A DNA stretch of 64,000 nucleotides, from assembly GCA_903829945.1 (NCBI GenBank), contig CAIKRV010000078.1, forward strand, positions 1 through 64,000, read 5' to 3'. A model generated the notes under the pieces. The model worked only from the letters and a program-made list of their open reading frames with translations, had not been told where the DNA came from and searched no databases. This DNA comes from an uncultured bacterium (GTDB taxonomy: Bacteria > Bacteroidota > Bacteroidia > CAILMK01). Shown one piece after another: positions 36,477 to 44,377 of this stretch. Position numbers and translations under genes: made by a program. Each line of letters starts with the position of its first letter. The stretch's first letter is position 1.

Positions 36477-37530
36477 AATTTAAGGTAAACCGCATTTCTT
36501 TTCCACTCCCTTTCAATGAAGCAATGCCGCAGTTTAATAGAACTGCAATTTCGTCCTGAATAGTCTTTTTATCTACATTATACTGAATGGCGAGAGATGA
36601 TGTACTCAGTTCAACTTGGGTATATAATTGATATAAAATTTCCCGTTGACGTGGATTTAATGAACTCAGCATTCCCTGGTGTAATTTAAAACCTTTTTCT
36701 AACCAATAGTTTACTGCGTTTTTCTGTCTAGGTTTTAGCAAGGAATACTCTAGCTGCTTTTTAACTGACAGGAGGTATTTTTCATTAATTGCATTTAAAT
36801 TCTGATCAAAACCTTGCAAACATATGCTTAGAAAATTTGATAAATCAAGGGTATTGCCTTGGTCAAAAGAATTATTTTTAAAATACATCATGCTATAGGC
36901 CATAAATTTTTTACTATGCAAAACATATTTTTCTAATTTTAAAAGATGGCGATATCCATATCCTTCTCTTTGTAAAAAATAATAGCAAAAAATTATGGCC
37001 AACACTTCATTATGAGTATTGAAAAATCTTGCTGTGTAAATGTAATAATAAAGCAACCAAACTCTAATCAGGGGATGAATGCTTTGATCTATGGATAATG
37101 CTGTAAAATCATCTAATAATGCACGTACCATACTAGCTGAAGGATTTTCACCATTATTTCGAACGCGTCCGGATTCGTCTTCCATTGCTAGCTTAAAAGA
37201 AAGAATTGCATGTAACTTTTGCAGTAAAGGAGTTCCATAATTTTCCTCAGTAACTCTGCAAAACTGGAGAGCTTTACGAATATTTATCAATCTTTGTGCT
37301 TCAGGAGTCATTTCCTCCTCCGGACGGTAAACAAAATTTATAATTTGTTGTTCATCGAATGCACTTGCATGTTCAGGTAGATAATGCAAGAGCCTTCCCA
37401 AGTCACTTTGTCGTCGCTCGGTATCAAATGATACATTTGTGAGTCCGAACCAACGAGCAAATTTATTGAGCTCATCTGCACGTTCGAGAATAAATTTGGC
37501 CTCATCATTTAATTTGAAATTAAAATGCAC
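36469..37530 (-). CDS. Degenerate Fic-fold protein with C-terminal winged helix
   Basis: 353 residues. The central part (~80-230) follows the Fic fold in order: LLQKLHAIL, a GRVRNNGENPSA segment like the G.[YF]R..... stretch before the Fic motif, a HPLIRVWLLYYYIYT helix, then the loop and QREGYGYRHLLKLEKYV like the following Fic helices. Where active Fic proteins have HPFxDGNGR, this one reads ARFFNTHNEVL (167-177), so the catalytic His and anion-binding GNGR are absent. Residues ~290-353 form a winged helix (LNPRQREILYQLY...SLAIQYNVDKKTIQDEI). AMPylation is therefore unlikely; a DNA-binding or sensory role is more probable. GTG start; no nearby ATG. Confidence 0.65.
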   Translation of the reverse strand: MHFNFKLNDEAKFILERADELNKFARWFGLTNVSFDTERRQSDLGRLLHYLPEHASAFDEQQIINFVYRPEEEMTPEAQRLINIRKALQFCRVTEENYGTPLLQKLHAILSFKLAMEDESGRVRNNGENPSASMVRALLDDFTALSIDQSIHPLIRVWLLYYYIYTARFFNTHNEVLAIIFCYYFLQREGYGYRHLLKLEKYVLHSKKFMAYSMMYFKNNSFDQGNTLDLSNFLSICLQGFDQNLNAINEKYLLSVKKQLEYSLLKPRQKNAVNYWLEKGFKLHQGMLSSLNPRQREILYQLYTQVELSTSSLAIQYNVDKKTIQDEIAVLLNCGIASLKGSGKEMRFTLNFI

Positions 37531-37611
37531 GTATTTTTTTGATTTTCTTAGTTCTTGGGACGAATTTCCGTTTTTCTTTGTTTATAATGAATAAAAGAGG
37601 ATAATTTTGTC

Positions 37612-37619
37612 AAATCATA
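37612..37619 (+). promoter_or_regulatory. Candidate -7 box TAATTTTG for paaD
   Basis: Exact TAnnTTTG match only 8 bp before the ATG at 37628, which would give a nearly leaderless mRNA. Confidence 0.35.
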
Positions 37620-37627
37620 TTTAATAA

Positions 37628-38128
37628 ATGACTCACTTGGATATAAATATTAATAAAGCACAAGTGCTCGATGCATTGAAGGAGGTATTTGATCCTGAAA
37701 TTCCTGTGCTTTCGGTAGTTGATTTAGGCATTATTGCGGATGTTGAAATAACTGAAGATGGCATTTTGGTAAGAATGACACCTACATTTTCAGGATGTCC
37801 GGCTTTGCATTTTATCCAGGATAATATTCGAACTACATTAATTCAGAAATTGGGTACCTCTAAAGTTGAAGTAATTTTGGACTTTGAAGCGTCCTGGAAT
37901 TCGAATCATATCAGTGAAGAAGGCCTAAAAATATTAAAAAAGTTTGGTTTGGCCCCGCCTAAACGTTATTCTACTGAATTGGAAATAGATGGAATTTCTG
38001 ATATAACCTGTCCGTATTGTGATAGTAGTAATACGGTAATGAAATCCGCCTTTGGTTCAACATTGTGTCGTTCAATACATTACTGTAATGAATGTAAACA
38101 AAGTTTTGAGCAGTTTAAGCCCGTATAA
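37628..38128 (+). CDS. paaD: PaaD-like Fe-S maturation protein (MIP18 domain plus zinc ribbon)
   Basis: 166 residues. An N-terminal MIP18/DUF59 domain (~8-95: EVFDPEIPVLSVVDLGII, TPTFSGCPALHFI) is followed by the PaaD-specific tail with FGLAPPKRYS and a zinc ribbon (CPYC near 120, CNEC near 154). In phenylacetate degradation PaaD supports the PaaABCE epoxidase, probably by maturing the Fe-S centre of PaaE. No other paa gene is in this window, so it stands alone between a Fic-like gene and recA. It could instead serve general Fe-S targeting, but the zinc ribbon favours PaaD. Confidence 0.85.
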   Translation: MTHLDININKAQVLDALKEVFDPEIPVLSVVDLGIIADVEITEDGILVRMTPTFSGCPALHFIQDNIRTTLIQKLGTSKVEVILDFEASWNSNHISEEGLKILKKFGLAPPKRYSTELEIDGISDITCPYCDSSNTVMKSAFGSTLCRSIHYCNECKQSFEQFKPV

Positions 38129-38140
38129 AAGATTTAAGCA

Positions 38141-38177
38141 AAACAAAACCCCGGTGATTTTCCGGGGTTTTGTTTTC
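38141..38177. terminator. Bidirectional terminator between paaD and recA
   Basis: A 15-bp perfect stem (38141-38155 with 38163-38177) with a CCCCGG core and 7-nt loop. A-rich and T-rich flanks make it functional in both directions for the two convergent genes. Confidence 0.9.
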
Positions 38178-38191
38178 TAAATTTAATTATA

Positions 38192-39232
38192 TTAATCCTC
38201 TACTTCAATGGCTTCCTTTACAGCACCATTGGCATTTGCGAAAGCTTTTTCTTTAATTTTCAATTCTATTTCTAAAGCAAGTTCGGGATTATCTTTTAGA
38301 ACTTGTTTTACTGCTTCTCTGCCTTGTCCTAATTTGGTGTCATTATAACTAAACCAAGATCCGCTTTTTTTCACTAAACCATAATCTACGCCTATATCTA
38401 GTATTTCACCATCCTTAGATATTCCTTCACCATATATAATATCAAATTCAGCTTGACGGAAAGGAGGGGCTACTTTATTTTTAGCAACTTTTACACGGGT
38501 ACGATTACCTACATTTTCCATTCCTTCTTTTAAAGTACTGATACGACGAATATCTAAACGAACGGAAGCATAAAATTTTAATGCATTTCCTCCTGTGGTT
38601 GTTTCAGGATTGCCGAACATTACTCCAATTTTTTCACGCAATTGATTAATAAAAATTACGACACAATTGGTTTTGCTGATGGAGGCAGTAAGTTTACGCA
38701 AGGCTTGGCTCATCAATCGAGCTTGTAAGCCCATTTTACTTTCACCCATATCGCCTTCTAATTCGGCTTTAGGTACCAAGGCTGCAACTGAGTCGATAAC
38801 TATAATATCTATAGCACCTGAGCGAATTAAGTGGTCAGCAATTTCCAATGCTTGTTCACCATCATCAGGTTGGGAGATTAAAAGGTTGCTGGTATCAATT
38901 CCTAGTTTTTCAGCGTATGATTTATCAAATGCATGTTCTGCATCCACAATTGCTGCCATTCCACCTGCTTTTTGAGCTTCTGAAATAGCATGCATGGCTA
39001 AGGTTGTTTTACCTGAAGATTCAGGACCATAAATTTCTACTATTCTGCCTTTTGGAAAGCCACCTGCTCCCAAGGCAATATCAAGCGTAAGTGAACCTGT
39101 AGGTATTACTTCTATACCTTCCAATTGGTTATCGCTCAATTTCATTACTACACCTTTACCATAGGATTTTTCTAATTTCTCTATGGTTAATAATAGGGCT
39201 TTTTTCTTTTCGTTGCTTGATTCTTTAGTCAT
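38192..39232 (-). CDS. recA: Recombinase RecA
   Basis: 346 residues. ATP-dependent strand exchange in homologous recombination and activation of the SOS response. Walker [10 protein letters not shown] (~69-77), Walker [13 protein letters not shown], loop-1 region [18 protein letters not shown] and the [16 protein letters not shown] segment are all canonical. It appears monocistronic; no regulatory recX follows. I found no obvious SOS-box dyad in the 170 bp upstream. Confidence 0.98.
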   Translation of the reverse strand: MTKESSNEKKKALLLTIEKLEKSYGKGVVMKLSDNQLEGIEVIPTGSLTLDIALGAGGFPKGRIVEIYGPESSGKTTLAMHAISEAQKAGGMAAIVDAEHAFDKSYAEKLGIDTSNLLISQPDDGEQALEIADHLIRSGAIDIIVIDSVAALVPKAELEGDMGESKMGLQARLMSQALRKLTASISKTNCVVIFINQLREKIGVMFGNPETTTGGNALKFYASVRLDIRRISTLKEGMENVGNRTRVKVAKNKVAPPFRQAEFDIIYGEGISKDGEILDIGVDYGLVKKSGSWFSYNDTKLGQGREAVKQVLKDNPELALEIELKIKEKAFANANGAVKEAIEVED

Positions 39233-39373
39233 ATTGTTTTATCCGATTTCGAACTTTAAAATTAATTATAAATATCGACTTATTTATTACTTCCATTGAA
39301 TAAATTTCAAGTGATAAATTCAATAAAAGGTAATGTTCACGTTTTCTGTAAGATACTAAATGAATATTTTTTA

Positions 39374-39392
39374 CGCGACAAAAAATGTCGCG
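39374..39392 (-). terminator. Hairpin downstream of nth
   Basis: A 7-bp perfect stem CGCGACA/TGTCGCG with an A5 loop (T5 on the transcribed minus strand), 10 bp past the nth stop. No T-run follows on the minus strand, so termination would be weak. Confidence 0.45.
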
Positions 39393-39401
39393 ATAGTCAA
39401 T

Positions 39402-40040
39402 TTAATGATTCTTTTGATAGTATTTGCATATAAGGCTCAAACCACATCCTAAGCAATTTGGATTCCTCGCTGTACAAGTATATCTGCCATGTAAAATCAT
39501 CCAATGATGAAAACGACCTTGTATTACTTCAGGTACATTTTTAGTTAATTGTTTTTCTACTTCTAATGGCGTTTTTGAAGTGGTTGCTAAACCAATTCTT
39601 TGTGACACTCTAAATACGTGGGTATCTACTGCTATTGCCGGTTGGTCAAATAATACTGATACGATAACATTTGCAGTTTTCCTTCCTACTCCCGGTAATT
39701 TTATTAGTTCTTCCCATTGCTCCGGTACACTGCCGTGATAGTTGGCAACTAACATTTGTGCCATACCTACCAAATGTTTAGATTTATTATTTGGATAACT
39801 AATACTTCTTATATATTCAAATACTTCTGCCGCGTCCGCTTTTGCCATTGCATTAGCATTAGGGAATCTTTTAAATAATTCCGGAGTAATCATATTGACA
39901 CGTTTATCTGTACATTGTGCAGATAAAATTACAGCTACTAATAATTCAAAGGGTGAAGCGTAGTGTAATTCGGTTTCTGCAATCGGTATGTTTTTTTCAA
40001 ACCAATTGATGCAAAATTCAAAGCGTTCTTTTTTATTCAA
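39402..40040 (-). CDS. nth: Endonuclease III
   Basis: 212 residues. DNA glycosylase/AP lyase of base-excision repair for oxidised pyrimidines. Helix-hairpin-helix LPGVGRKTANV with the catalytic Lys, catalytic Asp in AIAVDTHV, and a C-terminal [4Fe-4S] ligand set C-x6-C-x2-C-x5-C (CTARNPNC onward). The frame stays open upstream to 40103, but that part overlaps the terminator of the preceding gene and a TATATTTG -7 box (40058-40065), so I place the start at the TTG codon at 40040 (LNKKERFEF), which fits the family N-terminus. Confidence 0.93.
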   Translation of the reverse strand: MNKKERFEFCINWFEKNIPIAETELHYASPFELLVAVILSAQCTDKRVNMITPELFKRFPNANAMAKADAAEVFEYIRSISYPNNKSKHLVGMAQMLVANYHGSVPEQWEELIKLPGVGRKTANVIVSVLFDQPAIAVDTHVFRVSQRIGLATTSKTPLEVEKQLTKNVPEVIQGRFHHWMILHGRYTCTARNPNCLGCGLSLICKYYQKNH

Positions 40041-40057
40041 AGGAAAATTATTTATTG

Positions 40058-40065
40058 CAAATATA
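40058..40065 (-). promoter_or_regulatory. Candidate -7 box TATATTTG for nth
   Basis: Exact TAnnTTTG match, 17 bp before the proposed TTG start and just after the terminator of the upstream gene. Confidence 0.45.
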
Positions 40066-40076
40066 TTTAAAAAAAG

Positions 40077-40100
40077 AAAGCCTCCACATTGGGAGGCTTT
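40077..40100 (-). terminator. Intrinsic terminator of the T9SS gene
   Basis: A 9-bp stem AAAGCCTCC/GGAGGCTTT with a 6-nt loop, followed on the minus strand by a T-run. Confidence 0.85.
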
Positions 40101-40121
40101 CAATCATTATTTTTCAATAGC

Positions 40122-41477
40122 TTATTGAGCTACAGTAAATTTTTTAGTTTGAGTAAATCCATCAGCATTGATGGTGTAGAAATAAATACCCGGTACCATA
40201 CCTTCAGTATTTATTTTCAAAGTATGATTACCAGAAGTAAACATGCCTGATGCAGCTGTCATTACTTTACGACCTACAATATCATAAATTTCAATGCTGG
40301 CAGTACTAGATTTTCCAAGTGCAAAATCAATAGTTGCATTACCGTTTACCGGATTAGGATAAATATTTCCTAAGCCATAACCTTCTCTTGTCATTTGGCT
40401 GATACCTGTTCCTGTATAACCGGTTACTTTGTAATTGGTACGAGGATAGAAGTTAAGATTACCAGTTGCACCAAAACCTGAGAACATCATGTACATTGGG
40501 CTATCCTTAGGGTTATAAAACCAAGTTGGTAAATATCTTTGTTGCTTATTAACTACTAAGCCATTGTTTGGACGGTGAGATAGGTTTTGAGTACCATTAT
40601 CATCATACATGGTCCATAATCCGAATCTATTGAATTTTTTAGCTGGTTTATGAGCGGTAGTATCCGGACCATAATAATCTGCTAAAGTATCATTTAAAGA
40701 ATATTTGTTGCCTGGTTTAAAGCTAACTACAGTAATAACATATTCTCCAATATTACAAGTTATACCTAAACCTCTTTGCAAGGTTTTAAAGTAGTAGGTA
40801 GAAGTATCTTTTTTAGTCAAAGGAATTTTTAAGGTCATGCTCATTCCTTTTCCGTCATTATTTCTATTGTCATACAAAGTGGTACCTTGGCCACTAGTAA
40901 TACCACCGCTTACAGCATCCTTTTGGATATAGTATAAAGAAGCTTTGGTAGCTTGGAAAATCAAAGTATCCACTACAGAGGTATCTGTACTACGAGTATA
41001 AGTATAAAAATAAGCCACTGAGTCAACAGTATATGAAGTAGAAGATCTTGAAATGGCATCGATAGTATCTCCATCTAATGAATAGATAGAATCCGTTGGG
41101 TCAAAACAAGTACCTAGTGAGCACCAGTTTGAATAAGATGGAGAAGCAGCAGCTGTAGTTTGATCAACGTAGATAATTTTTACAAATGTATCCGGAAACA
41201 TCACCAAATTGTAATATTTCTTTTTCAAATCAAAACCACCATTTACTTGTGCTTGAGAAAAGGAATAAGTAAAATCATACCATGCGCTTTGCTTGGATAA
41301 TTTATTCATTCCTGAATTTGCAGGGTTAGTGCGAACTGCCGGTAAGCCAACAGTAGTACCGGTGTATGGTACTGAAAACGGTAATATCCCGTTTGAGTTT
41401 GAAGGGAACTCGACTCTTTGTGCGAAAAGGCTGGCACAAAAGCTAAGCATCATAATTGCAAGTGTAAACTTTTTCAT
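40122..41477 (-). CDS. T9SS-secreted protein of unknown function
   Basis: 451 residues. Signal peptide about 1-20 (ends in LFAQ). The ~340-residue middle part is rich in S, T, Y and D with no recognised catalytic motif; it has a CSLGTC pair near residue 115 and many beta-strand-like segments. The last ~80 residues form a type A T9SS sorting domain (GNIYPNPVNGNATIDF, IEIYDIVGRKVM, PGIYFYTI). It is predicted to be exported to the cell surface. A clear -7 box and terminator frame it as a single-gene unit. Confidence 0.82.
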   Translation of the reverse strand: MKKFTLAIMMLSFCASLFAQRVEFPSNSNGILPFSVPYTGTTVGLPAVRTNPANSGMNKLSKQSAWYDFTYSFSQAQVNGGFDLKKKYYNLVMFPDTFVKIIYVDQTTAAASPSYSNWCSLGTCFDPTDSIYSLDGDTIDAISRSSTSYTVDSVAYFYTYTRSTDTSVVDTLIFQATKASLYYIQKDAVSGGITSGQGTTLYDNRNNDGKGMSMTLKIPLTKKDTSTYYFKTLQRGLGITCNIGEYVITVVSFKPGNKYSLNDTLADYYGPDTTAHKPAKKFNRFGLWTMYDDNGTQNLSHRPNNGLVVNKQQRYLPTWFYNPKDSPMYMMFSGFGATGNLNFYPRTNYKVTGYTGTGISQMTREGYGLGNIYPNPVNGNATIDFALGKSSTASIEIYDIVGRKVMTAASGMFTSGNHTLKINTEGMVPGIYFYTINADGFTQTKKFTVAQ

Positions 41478-41503
41478 GTCCGTTATTTACTTTATTTAGA
41501 TTA

Positions 41504-41511
41504 CAAATTTA
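41504..41511 (-). promoter_or_regulatory. Candidate -7 box TAAATTTG
   Basis: Exact TAnnTTTG match on the minus strand, 26 bp before the ATG at 41477. Confidence 0.5.
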
Positions 41512-41592
41512 GTAATTATATTTTAACTCTATATCGAATTGTGCAGACAATTTATTTGAAATATCGCTAGGTAACTTTAGTCTTAAAAAGGG

Positions 41593-43518
41593 TTAAATAG
41601 CATGTTTATCAATCCAATAGCCATCATCTTTTATCAAATTTATCAGTTCGTTCAGTGCATTTTTACTCTCAATATTTCTTTTGACCACTTCTTTTCCTTT
41701 ATAAAGGGTAATTTTTCCGGGTCCGGTTCCGACATAACCGTAATCTGCATCAGCCATTTCTCCCGGTCCGTTGACAATACAACCCATAATGGCAATTTTA
41801 ACACCTTTTAAATGATCCGTCTTTGCTCGAATCATGGCTGTAGTTTCTTGTAAGTCAAATAAGGTTCGCCCGCATGACGGGCAAGAAATATATTCCGTTT
41901 TTGAAATGCGACTTCTACTGGCTTGTAAAATATTGAATGCAGTTCTATTAACTAACCTAATTATATTTAAAAGATGATTGGCATTATCATCCTGCTTATA
42001 ATTTAGCCATATCCCATTTCCTATACCTTCTGCAAATGCTCCCCCTACTTCAGTTGAACTTTTTAAAATAAATGACTCCTCATCAATGTTGTTGTAAACT
42101 GCTTTTAAAACTACCGGTTGCTTTAATCCGTTCAAGCGTATGTTTCGACAAAATGTTCTTATCGATTTTAAAGGCATTTGAGCTGTTTTATTAATAACTA
42201 AAATAGCAGAATTATGCTTTTTTAATTGCATAATAAAGGAATCAGATAAGCTCTCTCTACTTATTTCCAAAAAATGTAAAGTATCCATTTGATTTGGATA
42301 TTCATCATTTTCATTGAAGTATGGATAATTATTGGTTTTATCCTTTATAGTTTTCCAGATATTATAATTAAAAATTCCTTTTGCGCCATTGGGTAAACTA
42401 AAATCAGGAATTAGATTTCCAAAATAAATAAAATCAGCACCCAGTTCTCCCATATTCCATTTATCACTTATGTCATCATAATGATAGTCTATTGTTTTAA
42501 GAGTCAATTCATGAACTGAATCCAATTGACTTAAATCCGCAATTACTCTTGGCACGTTGCCGGCACCAAATATTGAAGTTTCCAAACTTTCATGGCGATT
42601 TTGTAATTCCGGCATTGAAAATTTGTAAGCATCGACATTAGGTTGTGCATTATTGAAAGGGGTTACAAGCTTTTTAGCCACCGGTATTTCAAATTCCGGA
42701 GCTTCAGTCAAGGAAACCCTAATGGTATCTCCTAAGCCTTCCTCTAATAAGGTTCCAATACCCATCGCAGACTTAATTCGGCCTTCTTCTTGTTCTCCTG
42801 CCTCTGTTACTCCCAAATGCAAAGGATAATTCATCCCTTCCATGTCCATTTGTTTTACTAGTAAGCGATAGGCTTGTATCATCACTATTGGATTGGATGA
42901 TTTCATTGATAATACAATATTGTGGTAATTCAAGCCATTGCAAATACGTAAAAATTCCATAGCTGATTCCACCATTCCTTCGGGCGTGTCTCCGTATCGA
43001 TTCATAATCCGGTCCGAAAGGGAACCATGGTTGGTGCCAATTCTCATGGCGGTACCGTACTCCTTGCATATCTTAACTAATGGTTCAAATCTTTTTTGAA
43101 TCCTTTCAATTTCTGCTATATATTCGGCATCTGAATATTCTTTCTGTTCGAATTTCTTTTTATCCACATAATTTCCCGGATTAATTCTTACTTTCTCTAC
43201 CAAACGCGCAGCCAATTCGGCTGCATTTGGAGTAAAATGAATATCGGCAATTAAAGGAGTTTGAAAACCTCTAGCACGAAGCTCCTTCTTTATAACCGCA
43301 AGATTTTCTGCCTCCTTAAGAGAAGGGGCGGTGATACGAACATATTCACAACCGGCTTCTATCATTCTGATACTTTGGGCAACTGTTTGCTCAGTGTTCA
43401 TGGTATCAGTGGTGGTCATTGATTGTACGCGTATGGGATAATGGCCACCTAATGGAACATCCCCAATATTTACAATCCTAGATGGTCTTCTATTATAAAT
43501 TAAAATATTATCTTCCAT
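41593..43518 (-). CDS. ispG: 4-hydroxy-3-methylbut-2-enyl diphosphate synthase (long Bacteroidota form)
   Basis: 641 residues, much longer than the ~370-residue E. coli enzyme because a ~250-residue domain is inserted between the TIM barrel (~1-280) and the C-terminal [4Fe-4S] domain (~530-641). The cluster ligands CPSCG and GCIVNGPGE are present, as are the barrel motifs RVQSMTTTDT, PLIADIHF and RINPGN. Catalyses the reductive ring-opening step of the MEP isoprenoid pathway. The insert type is usual for Bacteroidota, Chlorobi and plants. It follows batE on the same strand but has its own -7 box. Confidence 0.95.
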   Translation of the reverse strand: MEDNILIYNRRPSRIVNIGDVPLGGHYPIRVQSMTTTDTMNTEQTVAQSIRMIEAGCEYVRITAPSLKEAENLAVIKKELRARGFQTPLIADIHFTPNAAELAARLVEKVRINPGNYVDKKKFEQKEYSDAEYIAEIERIQKRFEPLVKICKEYGTAMRIGTNHGSLSDRIMNRYGDTPEGMVESAMEFLRICNGLNYHNIVLSMKSSNPIVMIQAYRLLVKQMDMEGMNYPLHLGVTEAGEQEEGRIKSAMGIGTLLEEGLGDTIRVSLTEAPEFEIPVAKKLVTPFNNAQPNVDAYKFSMPELQNRHESLETSIFGAGNVPRVIADLSQLDSVHELTLKTIDYHYDDISDKWNMGELGADFIYFGNLIPDFSLPNGAKGIFNYNIWKTIKDKTNNYPYFNENDEYPNQMDTLHFLEISRESLSDSFIMQLKKHNSAILVINKTAQMPLKSIRTFCRNIRLNGLKQPVVLKAVYNNIDEESFILKSSTEVGGAFAEGIGNGIWLNYKQDDNANHLLNIIRLVNRTAFNILQASRSRISKTEYISCPSCGRTLFDLQETTAMIRAKTDHLKGVKIAIMGCIVNGPGEMADADYGYVGTGPGKITLYKGKEVVKRNIESKNALNELINLIKDDGYWIDKHAI

Positions 43519-43525
43519 GTTGAAG

Positions 43526-43533
43526 CAAAGGTA
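43526..43533 (-). promoter_or_regulatory. Candidate -7 box TACCTTTG for ispG
   Basis: Exact TAnnTTTG match on the minus strand, 7 bp before the ATG at 43518. The mRNA would be nearly leaderless. Confidence 0.4.
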
Positions 43534-43588
43534 AGAAAATTTAAAATGATGTCTTTAAAGGACAAATTAGCAGCTCTGGAATGTGTTT

Positions 43589-44377
43589 TTAAATTATTTC
43601 TACTTCATCTTTTTTCATCCAGCCTGTTTTTCCATCAGAAAGTCGGATATTTATCCAATCACCTAAAGTTTCTTTAATTTGTACCTTTGTGCCACTATGC
43701 AAATAAAAGGCATCTTTGCCATTATCTTCTGGTGAGGTTTTAATGTAAGCAACCTCTGAAAATATTATTGCAAATTTTTTATTTTCTAATTGATTTCTAA
43801 AGTTACCGAAAATATAAGTACTTATGCTTAGAATCATAAAAAGTATTCCACTATAAAATCCAATTTTGCGAAATAATAATTTGCTTAATAATAAATAAAT
43901 TGCAGTGCTTACAAGCGCAAACCATAAAAAGAAGATGGAAATTTTAATCCATCCTGAGGAACTACGTATCGAAATAAAATTATTGAAATAACGAATAATA
44001 GCAAGCTCAGGTAATATCTCATTTTTATCTGTAACCGAAAGATTAGCTATTTTTAAATTGTTATCCAAATCTTCATCTCCGGGCATTAATAATTTTGCTT
44101 TTTCATAGTATAAGATGGCTTTTGGAATTTTATTCATTCGATAATAAGTGTTACCCATATTATAATACAATTCTGCAGAACTATAACCTTCTTTAAGTAG
44201 GGATTCGTAAGTTTCTGAAGCATCCTTAAAATGATTTATTCTATAAGCATCATTCGCTGCTTTCATTCGTTCTTCCGGAGTTTTTGCAAATATTAATGAG
44301 GGTAAAATAATTCCGAATACAAAGGTTAATATTTTGATTTTCATTTTTAGAAATGATAAAATATTTGGCAATCTCAT
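43589..44377 (-). CDS. batE: BatE, TPR and SH3-like membrane protein
   Basis: 262 residues. Signal sequence, tetratricopeptide repeats (~35-115: AAELYYNMGNTYYRMNKIPKAILYYEKA type), two membrane helices (~140-190) and a C-terminal bacterial SH3-like domain (~205-262: VAYIKTSPEDNGKDAFYLHSGTKVQIKETLGDWINIRL). Last gene of the Bat cluster, named for Bacteroides aerotolerance; it overlaps batD by 4 nt. Probably a periplasmic scaffold in a complex with the VWA proteins. Confidence 0.88.
   Translation of the reverse strand: MRLPNILSFLKMKIKILTFVFGIILPSLIFAKTPEERMKAANDAYRINHFKDASETYESLLKEGYSSAELYYNMGNTYYRMNKIPKAILYYEKAKLLMPGDEDLDNNLKIANLSVTDKNEILPELAIIRYFNNFISIRSSSGWIKISIFFLWFALVSTAIYLLLSKLLFRKIGFYSGILFMILSISTYIFGNFRNQLENKKFAIIFSEVAYIKTSPEDNGKDAFYLHSGTKVQIKETLGDWINIRLSDGKTGWMKKDEVEII

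Noticed and set aside
39233-39401. An SOS/LexA box upstream of recA
   Set aside because: No clear short dyad was found near the start codon; the only hairpin belongs to the nth 3' end.
42773-43069. A 98-codon minus-strand frame inside ispG
   Set aside because: It is an alternative frame of a clearly conserved enzyme.
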